The notes under the pieces were generated by a model that was not told the DNA's origin, ran no database searches, and saw only the letters and a program-made list of their open reading frames with translations. 64,000 nt of DNA from Dermatemys mawii (taxonomy: Eukaryota > Chordata > Testudines > Dermatemydidae), in the NCBI GenBank assembly GCA_007922305.1, contig ML677385.1, positions 8,272,336 through 8,336,335 on the forward strand. The letters are read 5' to 3'. The translations under genes were made by a program, and so were the position numbers. Of the stretch, positions 24,779-37,553 are shown in pieces; positions within the stretch are counted from its first letter, which is position 1; each line of letters opens with the position of its first letter.

Positions 24779-27700
24779 TGTTAGAGAAATGACAAACATA
24801 AATCTAGAAAATTAACTCATGGAAGCTTTATAAAGGGGTTACAATTTTAGCTGCCTTGCATTTTGCAATCTTCATAGTAACATTCCTAGAAGCCCATTCC
24901 CATCTAGATCCATCTATCCCAACCTCACCCAGGTGACAGACTGTATGAGCAAAGGAATTTAACAGCACATCAAAAGGAAATGTCATCAGAAGGAAAGCAA
25001 ATAATCAAGTTAATTTTTAATTAGGTGAAAGCATGTGCTGTCATAGAGAAGTAAATTGTAAAATTGTAAACAAAACTGGAAATGGTTGAGAACTTGAAAA
25101 TTGGATGATTGAATCTGGTGATGTTCTAAACAAAAAGAGCTCACAACCACGCTTCTCGCTGTTTCCATTACTTCACAATGACTCAGATAGAAGTGACAAT
25201 CTTGATATTTTATTATATAGATAGAGTGTGTGTGAGCAAGGTATAAAAAGGGCCTAAGTTCATGTATTCATATATAGGAGCAAGCATCTGAAGGCTTCGC
25301 ATCTTCCCAGGAATGGTGTTTGGAAACTCCTTACCAAATGCTGCCACTATTAGGCTACTAAATCACAAAATAATTAAACAATTCTATAGCTAGAATATAA
25401 GATGCTTAAAACAAAACAAACTGGGAGGCAAATTACTGGATAAAAAATATAATATATTAGGTAAGATTATTACAGTTCACCTTAATTTGATCTTTCTGAG
25501 ACAACCTGGAAAATGTTGAATAAAAATATGAAATCCAGGAAAATGTAAAGGTCCTAGATCCATTATCCCTAGTTTCCTTTTACCTGGTTAGAGATTTGAT
25601 TCATTCATTCCTTTCACGTAAACAGAGTGGTGAGATTTCTCTCTCTTGTTCTTTTGTAAAGAGAAATGAATTTTGACTGAATTAGTTCTCTAGATTCTTT
25701 TATATTTAACATGGTTTAAATAATGTTAATGTTATGTGACACAAATAGACGGAGGTCAGAAAATTCAAATATAATGTCAGAACTCAATGCTTAACTCACC
25801 TTTTTAGTCATTTTTGCATTTAAAAGCAGCAGGACAAATCCATCTTTGGTTTAACTTCTTTCACTGCAATGAAGTTACACCAGGGATGAATCTGGCTCTT
25901 AATATTAGCTTCCTAACCCACCAGTATTCTTTCCAAAAGTTCCTTATTTGGAAGCCTGATTTTATATGTGATCTCCACATGATCAGTCTGCTTCATAACC
26001 AACTGTGGAAGGCATGCACAAATCGCTAGTTATTATTATTCTTTGGCTAATTACTGTTTTTTTTAAAAAAAAATGCATTAAAGAGAGTTAAAATGTATCT
26101 CTTACTTTTTACTTCAAAAATGTGATTGATAACTACTTCAAACAAAATTCCATTATGATCCACTGACAATTTTAACAACCCCTAAATTACCAAAGCAACC
26201 CCTCTAACATCTTTACATACATTAAGGTCACACTCTTTTGTACTATGATCCACACAGGTGGACGGTAACCCTTGAACTCAGTGGAGCCAGGCATAGGGGT
26301 CTGCTCACAGGATCAGGACCGAAACGTCCCACCCAGTTTGGTGAGCTCAACAAGTGTGTTGAGGGCTATTAATGCTTACAAGTTCAAGCATTTTCGGGCC
26401 CAGTTTTGCATCACTGAAATCAGTGAGCTCTCTGACCTTTATGATATGTCTGCGCAGCGCCTAATACAATGGACCCCTGCCTAATTTGGCCTTTAGCCAT
26501 CATAACCCTGCTAGCTTTGATCAAGCTAGCAAACTTGCTAAAAGTAGCCATTTTGCAAGGTAACACAGGCTAGCCTCCCCCCCATGTCTCCAGAACTTTC
26601 TCTCTCAGGACTATGGGTATTGACTCAAGCAGCTAGCCTGTCCCACCATGGCTACACTACTACTTTCAGCAAGCTAGACTGGGTTCACCAACATAGGTGC
26701 AGTGCACTTCCCAGGTGCAGTTTAGACAGACCCATAGTACACACACATCCTAAAACCTTTGGGGAAATAGCTATGGGTGTAGTGAAATACAATTTTTGTT
26801 ATACCTAGTTACGTAACCTATCTTGCATAGATTTTTTTTCTAGTCTCATATTGACTTTAGGTGTGGTTTTGGACTAGTTTTTAGAAACAGTGAGGAAATG
26901 CCTTCTACTTTCATTCTTTTTCAGTATCACCTCTATTCTGATGCTACTGTAGTCAAGGATTACTGCATAGTCACTGTTAACCCCCCATTTTTGTGGGTGT
27001 ATACTTTTTTAAATTAAATTCTATAAATAGTTGACTAGCAAGACTGCTATTTTTTGTGCGCTTCAATGAGCTGTGATAATTAGGTTGTAAAGCAGCAGAG
27101 ATGACAGTATAAGCTCATGCTTTATTTTATGGTGGCCATTACAATTGTATTGCAAAACGAAATGGAAGGTTGGAGGGGAGAGAGTGAAATCCTACAGTCA
27201 TCTTTTTCTCATTTGCTGAAGACATTAAAGCCAAGCTTTGTACATACAAATTTGTCGTTTTAGCTGCCCTGCTGAGAAACTCAATCCAGAGCAAGTTATT
27301 AGTGTAAGAGATTCAGGCTTGTCTTTACTAGAGTTTAGCACGTACATTTTATTAAGAACAATATATTGAAATAATGAAACTTCATTGATTTTTCATGCAA
27401 ATCAGGTCCTTAGTCTTAAAGGATGCAAAAAAATCTAAAGAAAATTACTGGTTATTTGTTTCATTTACTTGTAGCAAGAAACTAACTGCTTTGCTGAAGC
27501 ACTGAAAAAGTCTTTAACTTTCATTTCCACATTGTTAATCTGAACTGCTCTTTGGAGTAAAATATATTAAAACAATTTATATTAGAGGATTGCTTTAAAA
27601 GTGAGTAGGAATTTTTTTAAAATCAGTAAAACTCATATGAAAAATATGGGCTTTTATACAGTTCTGTAGATCATAGGGGAAAAAAAGAGATAACAAAATG

Positions 27701-28162
27701 CCCAATGAAGAAACCAGTCATGGTTGCTTCAGTAGCCCTGAAAGAGAACTTCTTAATCAAATTCAGCTAGCAATGAGAAACACACTGACATAGTCCATAA
27801 AAAATATTTTAAATAATTGTTCCACTGTGAATCTTCAGTACCTCTAGGAGCTTTTACAAACAAGATAGTTCTTATTAGAACCCTTGGTGTACTGCCCTAA
27901 TGGAAATTTACCAAAGAGAAATGCGATTTTTACATGAGCATCAGCAGAAATGTCAGAATTTGACAGTTCCTCTATTTGTTAGGTATAAACAGTTCAGAGT
28001 CGGATTTTGGCCACACTGTGGCTGCTTTGTGTCAGCCGCAAAGCCATCTTAGGTTTGTGCCAACCGGATGACTGCAGTGTAGGGAAATCATAGCTTGCGT
28101 AGGCAACATTGCTGGAGTGTCCTTGTACACTGGCAGTCCTTGGCTGCCAGAATGGCTTCATG
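24779..28162. other. CFAP47 intron, mostly featureless
   Basis: AT-rich, with weak fragments of old dispersed repeats (near 25868-25900 and 26440-26485). A possible Harbinger-type end lies at about 26735 (GTTTAGACAGACCC); its left border was not found. No exon recognised. Confidence 0.5.
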
Positions 28163-28414
28163 GGGTATATCTACATTGCACTGTAAACCTGGGTCTGTGG
28201 GACCCGAGCATGTGGACTCAGTATCTCCAAGCCTATGCTCGACTCAAGTCACGGCAGAACTTGAGCTCTGACCCAGCTCCTCTAGCATGGTCCTTGAACA
28301 CAGGTGCTGAGTGCTTGCTGCCACAAGTCAGGTTGATTTGTGCATGCACAGAAGTGGGGCTTCGACTTAAACTGGAGTCAAATCCTGAGCTTAGTGTGTA
28401 GTGCAGATGTACCC
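28163..28414. mobile_element. Short PIF/Harbinger-like MITE
   Basis: 252 bp with inverted ends GGGTATATCTACATTGCACT and AGTGTGTAGTGCAGATGTACCC, flanked by the 3-bp repeat ATG at 28160-28162 and 28415-28417. The end sequences match the 20725-21386 element. Classification rests on the shared termini and 3-bp duplication; ATG is not the canonical TWA. Confidence 0.75.
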
Positions 28415-29640
28415 ATGGAGGGCAGTTGCCGCCTAGCACAAGTTAAGGCGGCCATGAGGTGTGTAAAGCTGGCATTACAACTACTTTTATTCTCTTCTGT
28501 CTCAGCCACATCCTGCTTTGTGCCAGGCTTAGCTAGAGATCCAAAGCTTGTTTTGGAATTCATGGATGAGTACATTAGAGATATTCTAAAATAGAGGCCA
28601 AATGAAATAAACCTTGGATGATAAAATGTATGTCAGGGTAAACCAGATTGCAGGTACTGTTATCAAGCTCTTAAGAATTCAGACTTCTGTACTGTTATTT
28701 CTGCATAATCACTAGATTAACCTGTGAAAGATGGCATAACTAATCTCTTTGATGTGCTGTGTTGGAAATGGATGATGCAACATGGAAATCACGGTGACCA
28801 GGTGGGGCTCTAATAAGCTTGGGTGCACAGACATGCATTTCGAGAGAGGAAAAATCACACTGTTTCATGCTAGATAGCAGCTCAAAAACATATGTATATG
28901 AACTGTTCTCAATACCTAGGTGCTTTTCCTTCCACATTGGTCAGCTACCATAACTGAGCAGATTTCATATTAATTTAGAGTAGTATAAAAACAAAATCAG
29001 TGCCTATTTTGATCAGTGGCTTATCCCAAAACCTTTCTTTCTCTTTGTGCACACCAGCTGGGATGTTTGTTTTCGCAGGTACCCATTCCCACACTCAGGT
29101 ACTTTTCTTCATGTACTGACATTTTCTACCACAGCTTAGCAGTTTGTGTTCAGTTTTTAACTGCAATTCATACACACACTGTACTGTACATTAGTAAAGG
29201 CATTATATGATATATCTACTGCAACAATTAATTCTGTTTTTAGGGCAAAAGTCAGCTCTCCCTTGCTATGGTGTAAATCCAGAGTAATTCCTCTGACTTT
29301 TAATGGAGTCACTCTGCCAATTCAATCTCACCAAGAGATTTCTACCTGTATCTCAGTAATCTCCATGTCATAGTAAGGGCCAGAACCTAATCCATTTTCA
29401 TTCATCTGATTTCACAGTTTGTAGTAACACCAGATTCTAAATATTATACTGTAAGTGTATGAATCTATCCTCAAAAGTCCTCATCCCCACCTCACACAGA
29501 TACACCCTCAAATTTAAAAAACAGACTGGGACAAGTGATGTGCTATTGTGGGAGGTGATGGAGTTCAGATGTTAGCTTTTTATAAAAAGAAAATTGGAGT
29601 CATTAATAGGATTTGTAAATTTGTTATTCCCGTTGTCTGC

Positions 29641-30466
29641 TGTCAGGGTTTCCTTCCCACTACGAACTTTGGGGCGCAGATGTGGTGACCCGCATTAAAG
29701 ACCCCCTAAGTTTATATTCCACCAGCTTAGATTAAAAACTTCCCCAACGCACAAATTCTTTTTCTCGTCCTTGGATGGTATTACTGCCACCATCAAGTGA
29801 TTTAAACAAAAATTCAGGGAGGGGCAACTTTGAGGGGGAACTCTATCCTCCCCAAAATATCTCCCCAAACCGCTTCACCCCTTTTCTGCGGAGGCTTGAG
29901 AATAATATACCAACCAATAGGCTAACAAAGTGAGCACAGACCAAACCCTTTGGTTTTTAGGACACTAAAAACCAAACAGGTCCTTAAAAGAAGAACTTTA
30001 TTATAAAGAAAAAAGTAAAAGAATCACACCCGCAAAGTCAGGATAGAAGGTAACTTTACAGGATAATAAAAGATTTAAAACACAGAGGACTCCCCTCTGG
30101 ACTCAACTTCACGGTTACAAAAAACAGGAATAAAACTATCTTTTAGCATCTTAGAGAAAAGTCGTAAGCTAAAAACAAAGGATAATCTGACACATTTCCT
30201 TGCTTTACTTACAATTTTTGTAATCTTATATACTCATTTCAGGTATGTTTTTAGATGTTTTTTTCCTGCCCTGGTCTCTCTTTCTGTCCAAAGAGGGAAC
30301 AAACAAAGAGAGCACAAACAAAACCTTCCTCTTCCCCTAGATTTGAAAGTATCTTCTTTTCCCATTGGTCCTTTCTTCTGGTCATGTGCTAACTAGGTTA
30401 ATTGAACTGATTGATCCCTTACAGGTAAGGAAATTCAGTACAGCTGCCCTGTGTATATTTGTGACA
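29641..30466 (-). mobile_element. Solo LTR, 826 bp, reverse orientation
   Basis: TG...CA ends (TGTCAGGGTT ... TTTGTGACA on +) with a perfect 5-bp target duplication TCTGC at 29636-29640 and 30467-30471. Read on the minus strand it parallels the LTR at 36775-37553: TGTCA-type start, CTGTAAGGG, GACCAATGGGAAA, and an end CCTGACA. A minus-strand AATAAAG lies near 30000. No internal coding region, so it is a recombination-derived solo LTR. A 5-bp duplication fits Gypsy or ERV-L-type elements. Confidence 0.88.
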
Positions 30467-30959
30467 TCTGCCTACTTTTAAAACTGGTACTTTTCCTCAT
30501 GCTTTTCACAGAATCTGAGGGAAGAAAGAAATACTTAAATTGCAGCATGGCCATCTTTGCAGCACTGTCAGCTGCCTGGCTGAGCTTTTCCATTTAAGTA
30601 ATTAGTATTCTTCCAAATTTCTAGGCTGAACTTTTCCCTCCTTGATTTCAGGCTCTAACTGCTTGTCCCACTTATCCAGTTCGTTTGGAGTTTACCTTTC
30701 AGTAATGTTAATACTGGGTGAAAATGTTGACTTGCCTTTGGTCCTGGTAAGATCAAAATAAAAACATCAAGTTTTTAATCCACCTGATTTTGAGTCACAT
30801 CAAAGGTATTAAGTGTGTTTGAGCTTATTCCTGTTCTCAGATTCATTTGTGACTTGTGCTGTCACAGACCTTCAAAAACCTACTGCTGGATTCTGACTTG
30901 CTGCATTTGACCCACATAATGCCACAGCATGAACTTCCAAAGTAGACATTATACTACAG

Positions 30960-31468
30960 CAGAGGTGGGCAAACTACATCTGGCCTGAGGGACCATCCTG
31001 CCCGGCCCTTCAGCTTCCAGTTGGGGAGGCTAGCCCCCAGCTCCTCCCCCGCTGTCCTCAGCACACCGCACCGCCAGTGCTCTGGCCTGCTGCTCCTACC
31101 GGGCAGCACTGCAGCGGCATGGCGGCGAGCCCCTGCCACTCTGAGCAGCATGGTAAGGGGGCAGGGAGCGGGAGGATTGGATAAGGGGTAGAAGGTCTCA
31201 GGGGCAGTCAGGGGACAGGGAACAGGGGTATTGGAAAGGGAGGAGGTTAGGGGTGGAGGTTCCAGGAGGGAGCAGTTAGGGAACAAGAAGCAGGGGAGGT
31301 TGGATGGATTGAGGGTTCTGAGGGGGGCAGTCAGGGGATGGGAAGTGGGAGGGGGCAATTGGGGGCAGGACCCAGGCTGTTTGGGGTGTCACGGCCTTAC
31401 CTACCTGGCCCTCCACACAGTTTTGCAATGCCGGTGTGGCCGTCGGCCAAAAAGTTTGCCCACCCCAG
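30960..31468. mobile_element. hAT-type MITE
   Basis: 509 bp, ends CAGAGGTGGGCAAACT and GTTTGCCCACCCCAG, perfect 8-bp duplication TACTACAG at 30952-30959 and 31469-31476. Same family as the 32388-33133 element (shared terminal GGGCAAACTA and CCGGCCCT blocks). The interior is G-rich on + (GGGGGCAGTCAGGGGA repeats) and gives shadow frames. Confidence 0.92.
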
Positions 31469-32387
31469 TACTACAGGATACTCAGGTGTGAGAGTTGCTT
31501 TCTACTCTATGAACAGGGATAAAAATAATTCTGGGGAAAGTACAGGAAAGCTGCATCATCAAATTCCTCTTGGCAGGAGCAAATTATTTTCCTATAAGTG
31601 TGCATTGATTAGAAACATGCCATCGTTCAGCTTTTATCATAAATTTGCAAAGCTCATAAAAATCTGTCTGTTTGATAGCTTAGTAGCTGTATGGACCTAC
31701 AGTATAGAATAAGTCTACTTATAGGCCTGTTATTTAATAAATCTGAAGTCGGTAAGAACATCACAGAACATAAACTTTCTGAGCCATGATGAATTAATGA
31801 TTTCAGTGCTCAAAGAAAAACATTGGGGGAAAGGGCAGCAATATATGAGCAAAGTGACAGACCTGTGTGCGGTGGTTCTAGAATTTGTATTTCTTGTGTT
31901 TTTAAAATAAGCATCTCCTCTCCTCCACTCCTTCTTTCCCGCTGACCTTTCTCCTCATTGCTACCTGAAGAGTTCCCACTGTCAACATCCATCCTGCCCC
32001 ACAAAAGGCTGAGTGTATGATAACAGAAAAACACTTAGCCAATCAAAATAATTAAGCTACTCCACTAAACAGTTCCAAACTTCAGTAGGTGCCATAGTCA
32101 AAACTAATCTATGGATATGCATTGTGTCCCATGAGAACTGCAAGTAGTAAAAGCTCACAGTGCTTCAAACCATGTAATCAAAAATAATAAAGATAATACG
32201 GAGCAGATTATACAAACATTGCATTGATCACAGGCTTTTTAAAAAGATACTCGTCTCATTACTAGACAATTAGTATTTTTCAGGGACACATTCTTTTGTA
32301 TCTATAATACAATACCCTACTCTAATCAATGTGCTTTCCTTAGAATTCCATTAGTGACTCTCAGTGTCAGTAGTCTAGTCTCTATAC

Positions 32388-33133
32388 CAGGGGTGGGCAA
32401 ACTTTTCGGCCCGAGGGGCACATCGGGTTTGCGAAATTATATCAAGGGCTGGTTTATATCAAGGGCCGGTTAGGGAGGGCCCCGCCCCCAATCCAGCCCA
32501 CTTCCCGCCCCCTGAGAATCCCTGACCCATCCAACCCCCCTACCTTGTCCCCTGACTGCCCCTTCCACATACTCCTAACCACTCCCCAGGACTCCACTCC
32601 CCACCCAATTCCCCTGCTCCCTGTCCCCTGGCTGCCACAACCCCTATCCACCTTCCCACCCCACCCACCCCACAATCCCATCCCAACCAACCCACCCTAC
32701 TCCCTGACTGCCCCCTCCAAAGCCCCCACCACCACCCTGGAACCCTCCCATTCCCCGTTACCATAGCTGCTGTGGGGGGGGGAGCATGCAGCCCTGGCCC
32801 CCCGAGCTCTGCCCACGCAGGGTGGCTCCGGGGGAGAGGGGGAGTGCACAGCCCTGGCCCCCCGAGCTCTGCCCACGCAGGGTGGCTCTGGGGGAGAGGG
32901 GGAGTGCACAGCCCTGGCTCCCAGAGCTCTGCCTGTGCGGCGCGGCTCCAGGGGAGGGGCCAGTGGGCAGCCCCAGCCCCCAGAGCGCTGCCCCTGTGGC
33001 GCGGCTCCGGGGGAGGAGCAAGCGCTGCCCCTGAGGCGCAGCTCGGGAGGGGGGCACAGCTTCCTGCCCAGGGCCGGATGGGATGGTCTCACGGGCTGGA
33101 TGTGGCCTGCGGGCCGTAGTTTGCCCACCACTG
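32388..33133. mobile_element. hAT-type MITE with internal minisatellite
   Basis: 746 bp, ends CAGGGGTGGGCAAACTTTT and AGTTTGCCCACCACTG, perfect 8-bp duplication CTCTATAC at 32380-32387 and 33134-33141. There is no transposase; the overlapping 70-144 codon frames on both strands come from C-rich and minisatellite sequence. Confidence 0.94.
32782..33050. repeat. 60-bp GC-rich minisatellite, about 4.5 copies
   Basis: Period of 60 bp with landmarks GCAGCCCTGGCCCCC, GAGCTCTGCCCACGCAGG and GTGGCTCCGGGGGAGAG repeating, increasingly diverged toward the right. It lies entirely inside the hAT MITE and is CpG-rich relative to the surrounding intron. Confidence 0.9.
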
Positions 33134-33141
33134 CTCTATAC

Positions 33142-35052
33142 AGTTTTACCTGTTGTAACTCATCATCAGAATACTAAGTAAAGAGAAAAGGTGGAAGTTG
33201 CTGTGTTTGGAAATATGGAGCTGACAGAGTAACTTTTACATACGAGTCAATGGGACTAAGTGTGCAAGTAAGGGATGTAGGATTATATGGAGCAAATCTT
33301 TCAAGGTCAAAGAAGCAGTGTGTCTCTTCCCCACCACAATATCAATGCCTTTAAATATTTTCCTGGTTGAAGAAACTTACAAATTTCAGATATTCCTTCA
33401 CTAATGAAGAATACATTATATGCTGTAAGATAAATTAAGACTTAATAAAAAAAATGCTTTGTCTGAACCCCAAACTACCCAAACATTCCATGCTCAAGTC
33501 TCTCTCACTGAAATGAGTCTGATCAAGGATCCAGACTTTCAGTGTGTTTAACCATTCAGATTTGGACCTGAATTTGGCAGCGTGGGCCAATCTGCAGATG
33601 TCATGATGATCAAAATATTCATAATGAGTAAAACAGTAATAAATATTGTGGTGTTTGCCGTACAATACTAAACAAATGATGTTGGTAGTTTTACTGTATA
33701 ATTTGAAGTAACAGCAGTTGCCCCTCCAGCAAACTCTGCATCAATGGAAGGAGCCTCCCTTTTAAACACATCATTTCACAGTAAGAAACATTTACTTCAA
33801 TCCTTGGTAAATGGCAGGAATTTTACACCAGGGGAACCACCATTGCTGCAGATTATAAATTAAGTACAACTAAAGGGACAGCTGATCATGACAGTCCATT
33901 AAGAAAACAATTGGTTTTGGTCATCATATAAATTATAATCCTAAATAATATTTTTTTAAATTCATGATGGACTACAGTAATATTTCAAGAATATTTAGCC
34001 TCAGTGCATTACAGCAGATCCATCCAAAATCTCTCTTCGCATCATAAATTTCTTCCCATCTTAAATAAGAGGAGGAAATTCAGAAGGAACATTATTCAAT
34101 GGTATTTTATTGATTTCAAATTGTACTATGGCTATGTAACTGCCATTTTGTTAACAATGCACATTAGTAGAGAGCAGTGGTGAAAATGCAGCACAATGGA
34201 TGATATATTTCATTACAGCTACAGCAGAAATTAACATAAAACACACGCGTATGTAGTGATCAAATATCAAAAAAGACAAGGCAATAGAGTTTATGGTTAA
34301 AAACTGCTGGGTAATAAAACTGATTGCTGACAGAACCTGCCAGCTTGACTTAAATCCCTGCCCAAAACAAGAATACTACAGATTGTAAAGTTACATCACA
34401 TATGGATTTTATGAGCAGCAATGATTTCTTAGCAATGCTATACCTTAGTGTAAATTTTAGTTGCTCCAGCCTATCAGATCTTTGGCCTTGAAGCGTTCAA
34501 CAAATCATGCACACAATGGAGTATGATCCCGAGGTTAAACTTTCTTCCAAGTAAATTGTTAATCTGACATAATGCAGAAAGATAAACCATTTCACCTTCT
34601 GCTGGAGTTAATAAGTCAATTAGCTAACCATAGAGGAAAATTTATGTTTAAAAATGAGTTATCTTTGGACATAAGGGCCTGGTGCTGACTTTGTAGCACC
34701 TACTTTTGACTGCATTTATCTTCTCAGAAAATGAAGGGCAGGTCCATCAATATGTAATATTAAACAGTGATTAGGATAAGGATTAACTAATCAGTTTGTT
34801 ATACCTAATAACACAATATAAAATTAGGTTTTTGATTCAGATGTTAGTGGAATGGTAATGAGGGTTTTAAAAAAATATTATACATGCATGATGAAAGAGC
34901 TAATATGATCTTATGCTTTATTTTGGTGTTTAAACTCTCAGAAATATCATGACTTATGCAGAGTAATTCTGTTTGGCATAGGTAATTAATTTAACTTAAT
35001 TAATTTAACACGTCATGTAATGTCAAGAGTGCTAATTTTAAAGTCAAAACAT
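33142..35052. other. CFAP47 intron, no feature recognised
   Basis: AT-rich unique-looking sequence without recognisable exon or mobile element. Confidence 0.55.
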
Positions 35053-36146
35053 CGAGGAGTCCTTGTGGCACCTTAGAGACTAACAAATTAATTTGGGCAT
35101 AAGCTTTCATGGGCTAGAATCCACTTCATCAGATGCATGGAGGGGAAAATACAGACGTAGGTTTAAATACATGAAAAGATGGAACTTGCCTTACCACGTG
35201 AGAGGTCAGTGTAATGAGACAATTCAACTAACAGTAGGATACCAAGGGAGAAAAAATAAGTTTTGTAGTGGCAATGAGAGTGGTCCATTTCAAACAGCTG
35301 ACAAGAAGGTGTGAGTAACAGTAGGGGGAAATTAGTACAGGGGAAAATTAGATTTAAGTTTTGTAATGACCCAACCACTCCCAGTCTTTATTCGGGCCTA
35401 ATGTGATGGTGTCCAGTTTGCAAATTAATTCCAGTTCTGCAGTTTCACGTTGGAGTCTGTTTTTGAAGTTTTTTCATTGAGAAATGCCACTTTTAGGTCT
35501 GTTATTAAGTGACCAGGGAGACTGAAGTGCTCTCCTACTGGTTTTTGAATGTTATAATTCCTGATGTCAGCTTTGTGTCCATTTATTCTTTTGCGTAGAG
35601 ACTGTCCAGTTTGGACAATGTACATAGCAGAGGGGCACTGCTGGCACACGATGGCATATATCAGACTGGTAGATGTGCAGTTGAGCAAACCCCTGATGGC
35701 GTGGCTGATGTGGTTAGGTCCTATGATGGTGTCCCTTAAATAGATACGAGGACAGAATTGGCAATGGGGTTTGTTTCAGGGATAGGTTCTTGGGTTAGCG
35801 TTTTTGTTGTGTGGTGTGTAGTTGCTGGTGAGTATTTGCTTCAGGTTGGTGGGCTGTCTGTAAGTGAGGACCGGCCTGTCTCCCAAGGTCTGTGAGAGTG
35901 AGGGATCATCCTTCAGGATAGGTTGTAGAACCTTGATGATGTGTTGGAGAGATTTTAGTTGGGGGCTGTAGGTGATGGCTAGTGGCATTCTGTTAAAGAA
36001 AGTAACATTAAATATTTTTCACTCTGTGCATCTGATGAAGTGGGTTGTAGCCCAGGAAAACTTATGCCCAAATAAATTTGTTAGTCTCTAAGGTGCCACA
36101 AGGCCTCCTTGCTGGTTTTGCAGATACAGACGAACATGGCGACCAC
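35053..36146 (-). mobile_element. Penelope-like retroelement, 5'-truncated, with inverted terminal repeats
   Basis: A minus-strand coding remnant (linker plus GIY-YIG endonuclease, 35428-35988) is flanked by two copies of a terminal repeat in opposite orientation: 35055-35142 (TTGTGGCACCTTAGAGACTA ...) and 36028-36110 (... TTAGTCTCTAAGGTGCCACA). Each copy carries the CATCAGATGCA and GCATAAGCTTT / AACTTATGCCC blocks. A further tail GCAGATACAGACGAACATGG extends to about 36146. Terminal repeats and a GIY-YIG nuclease C-terminal to RT are the defining traits of Penelope-like elements; the RT domain itself is missing. Confidence 0.88.
35428..35988 (-). pseudogene. Penelope-like polyprotein remnant: linker and GIY-YIG endonuclease
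   Basis: Reading from 35988 downward: MPLAITYSPQLKSLQHII at the start, LTYRQPTNLKQIL in the linker, one in-frame TGA at 35776-35778, then a Cys-rich segment (CQFCPRIY), LLNCTSTSLIYAIVCQQC, and YIVQTGQSLRKRINGH. The last is the GIY-YIG core, in which the first Gly-Ile-Tyr block is degenerate and the second tyrosine block has become YIVQTG; the conserved Arg of the helix (LRKRINGH) remains. The family enzyme nicks target DNA for reverse transcription. The internal stop, missing RT and flanking decay make this copy inactive. The two open pieces are in the same frame. Confidence 0.86.
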
Positions 36147-36774
36147 TGGAATTTTGACGTCAACCATTTTCAAAAACTATTCCCTATAACTGGAAAGGTG
36201 TTCTGATATTAAAGACTCAGCAGGTGAGGCTGCTTCCTCTCTCAGTGAGACAAGGTGAGTGAGGTAATAACTTTGGAGCAATGTCTTTTGGTGAGAAAGA
36301 CATGCTTTTGAGCATAGATAAAACACATTCATTGTTAACTTTTCTTTAATTTAGGAGATTAGTTTCATAAAAAGGAGCATTAAGATTAAATATGTTGTAT
36401 TGCAGTAGCATCTAGAAGTCACAACCTGGTTGAGCTGGACAACCATGACAGCTCCTGCCCCAAAAAACATGCAATCTAATGCCCTGGAACTGGTGCACAC
36501 TAGTGATATGCACACAAGCAAATGATATATACTAATGTATACTTTAGCAATGGCAGGATCGTAGTTATTGTCATGGGGAAGCATTATTGCATTGACTCTA
36601 GAGCTAAAAATTATTGATGTTTGAAATCTGTTATGAACCACAAACCATAAAAGACTGATAAACTGGAAATAGATAAATATCTTTTTGTATGACCCACCTC
36701 TCACATCCCTCTAGTTGTCTTCATATGTATCATTGCATATGTATTGTCTTCATATATATCAATGCTTGTAGTGG

Positions 36775-37553
36775 TGTCATAAGTATAAAGTAGCCTAGAA
36801 TTACTGTTTACCTGTAAGGGGTTAAGCTAAAGGTAACCTGAGAGGTGGACAACTGACCAATGAGAAATTCCTCAGGAGACAAAGGATTTTGAGTTTCAGT
36901 TTCTCTCTGGGTCTCTTCTCTGTTCAACTCGGCTTTGAGATAAACCACATCTATTTCTTTTACTATCACTATCAGTTTTTTATCAAGTAAGGTAGTGAGT
37001 AAGTTTACCTTCTTTTTATCACTTGGAAAACTCTTCAGTTGGTAGAAATTTATCTCTTTGTTTCTCTAATACTGTAAGCTTCAGCAGGAGGAGAAATTCG
37101 GGGAGAGGGTTGTCTGTAACTCTTTGTTGATTATGGTAGATGCTGTTCTATTGATGGTTATATGGCATTTATTCCTTTCTTTTTTCTTTTATTAAAATCT
37201 TTCTTTTAAGAATCTGACTGCTTGTTTTCCATTGTGTAAGATCCTGGTTTTGGATCGGGCACGTCTCGCAGGATCAGGCGAGGCTTTTCTCTCAAGCTTC
37301 CCAGGGAGGGAATAGGTTTGGGGGTTTTGTGAAAAGAGAAAGAGGGGCTTCAAGTGGCCCATGTCCAATAGTTTTTGAGACATTCTCACTTGATGGTGGC
37401 AGCTACTAAGTCCAGACACAGAAGAAGTTGTGTTCTGGGGAAAAACATTTTAACCCAAGCTGGTAAAATAAGCTTGGGGCGAGGTTATTTCTTTTTTCAT
37501 GTGGGTCCCCACATCTGTACCCTAAAGTTCAGAGTGAGGAGGCAATCCTGACA
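36775..37553 (+). mobile_element. Solo LTR, 779 bp
   Basis: Starts TGTCATAAGTATAAAG and ends GGCAATCCTGACA, with a perfect 5-bp duplication AGTGG at 36770-36774 and 37554-37558. ACCTGTAAGGGGTTAAGC near the start and TTTATTAAAATC (poly(A) signal-like ATTAAA) near 37187 fit an LTR. Same family as the reverse copy at 29641-30466. No gag-pol remnant adjoins it. Confidence 0.9.

Noticed and set aside
24121..24815. Overlapping 113-115 codon frames after the CFAP47 exon
   Set aside because: Within a hAT MITE with matching ends and near-perfect 8-bp duplication; no conserved motif.
32454..33177. Several 70-144 codon Gly/Pro/Ala-rich frames
   Set aside because: Products of the C-rich tract and the 60-bp minisatellite in a hAT MITE; frames exist on both strands because the unit length is a multiple of three.
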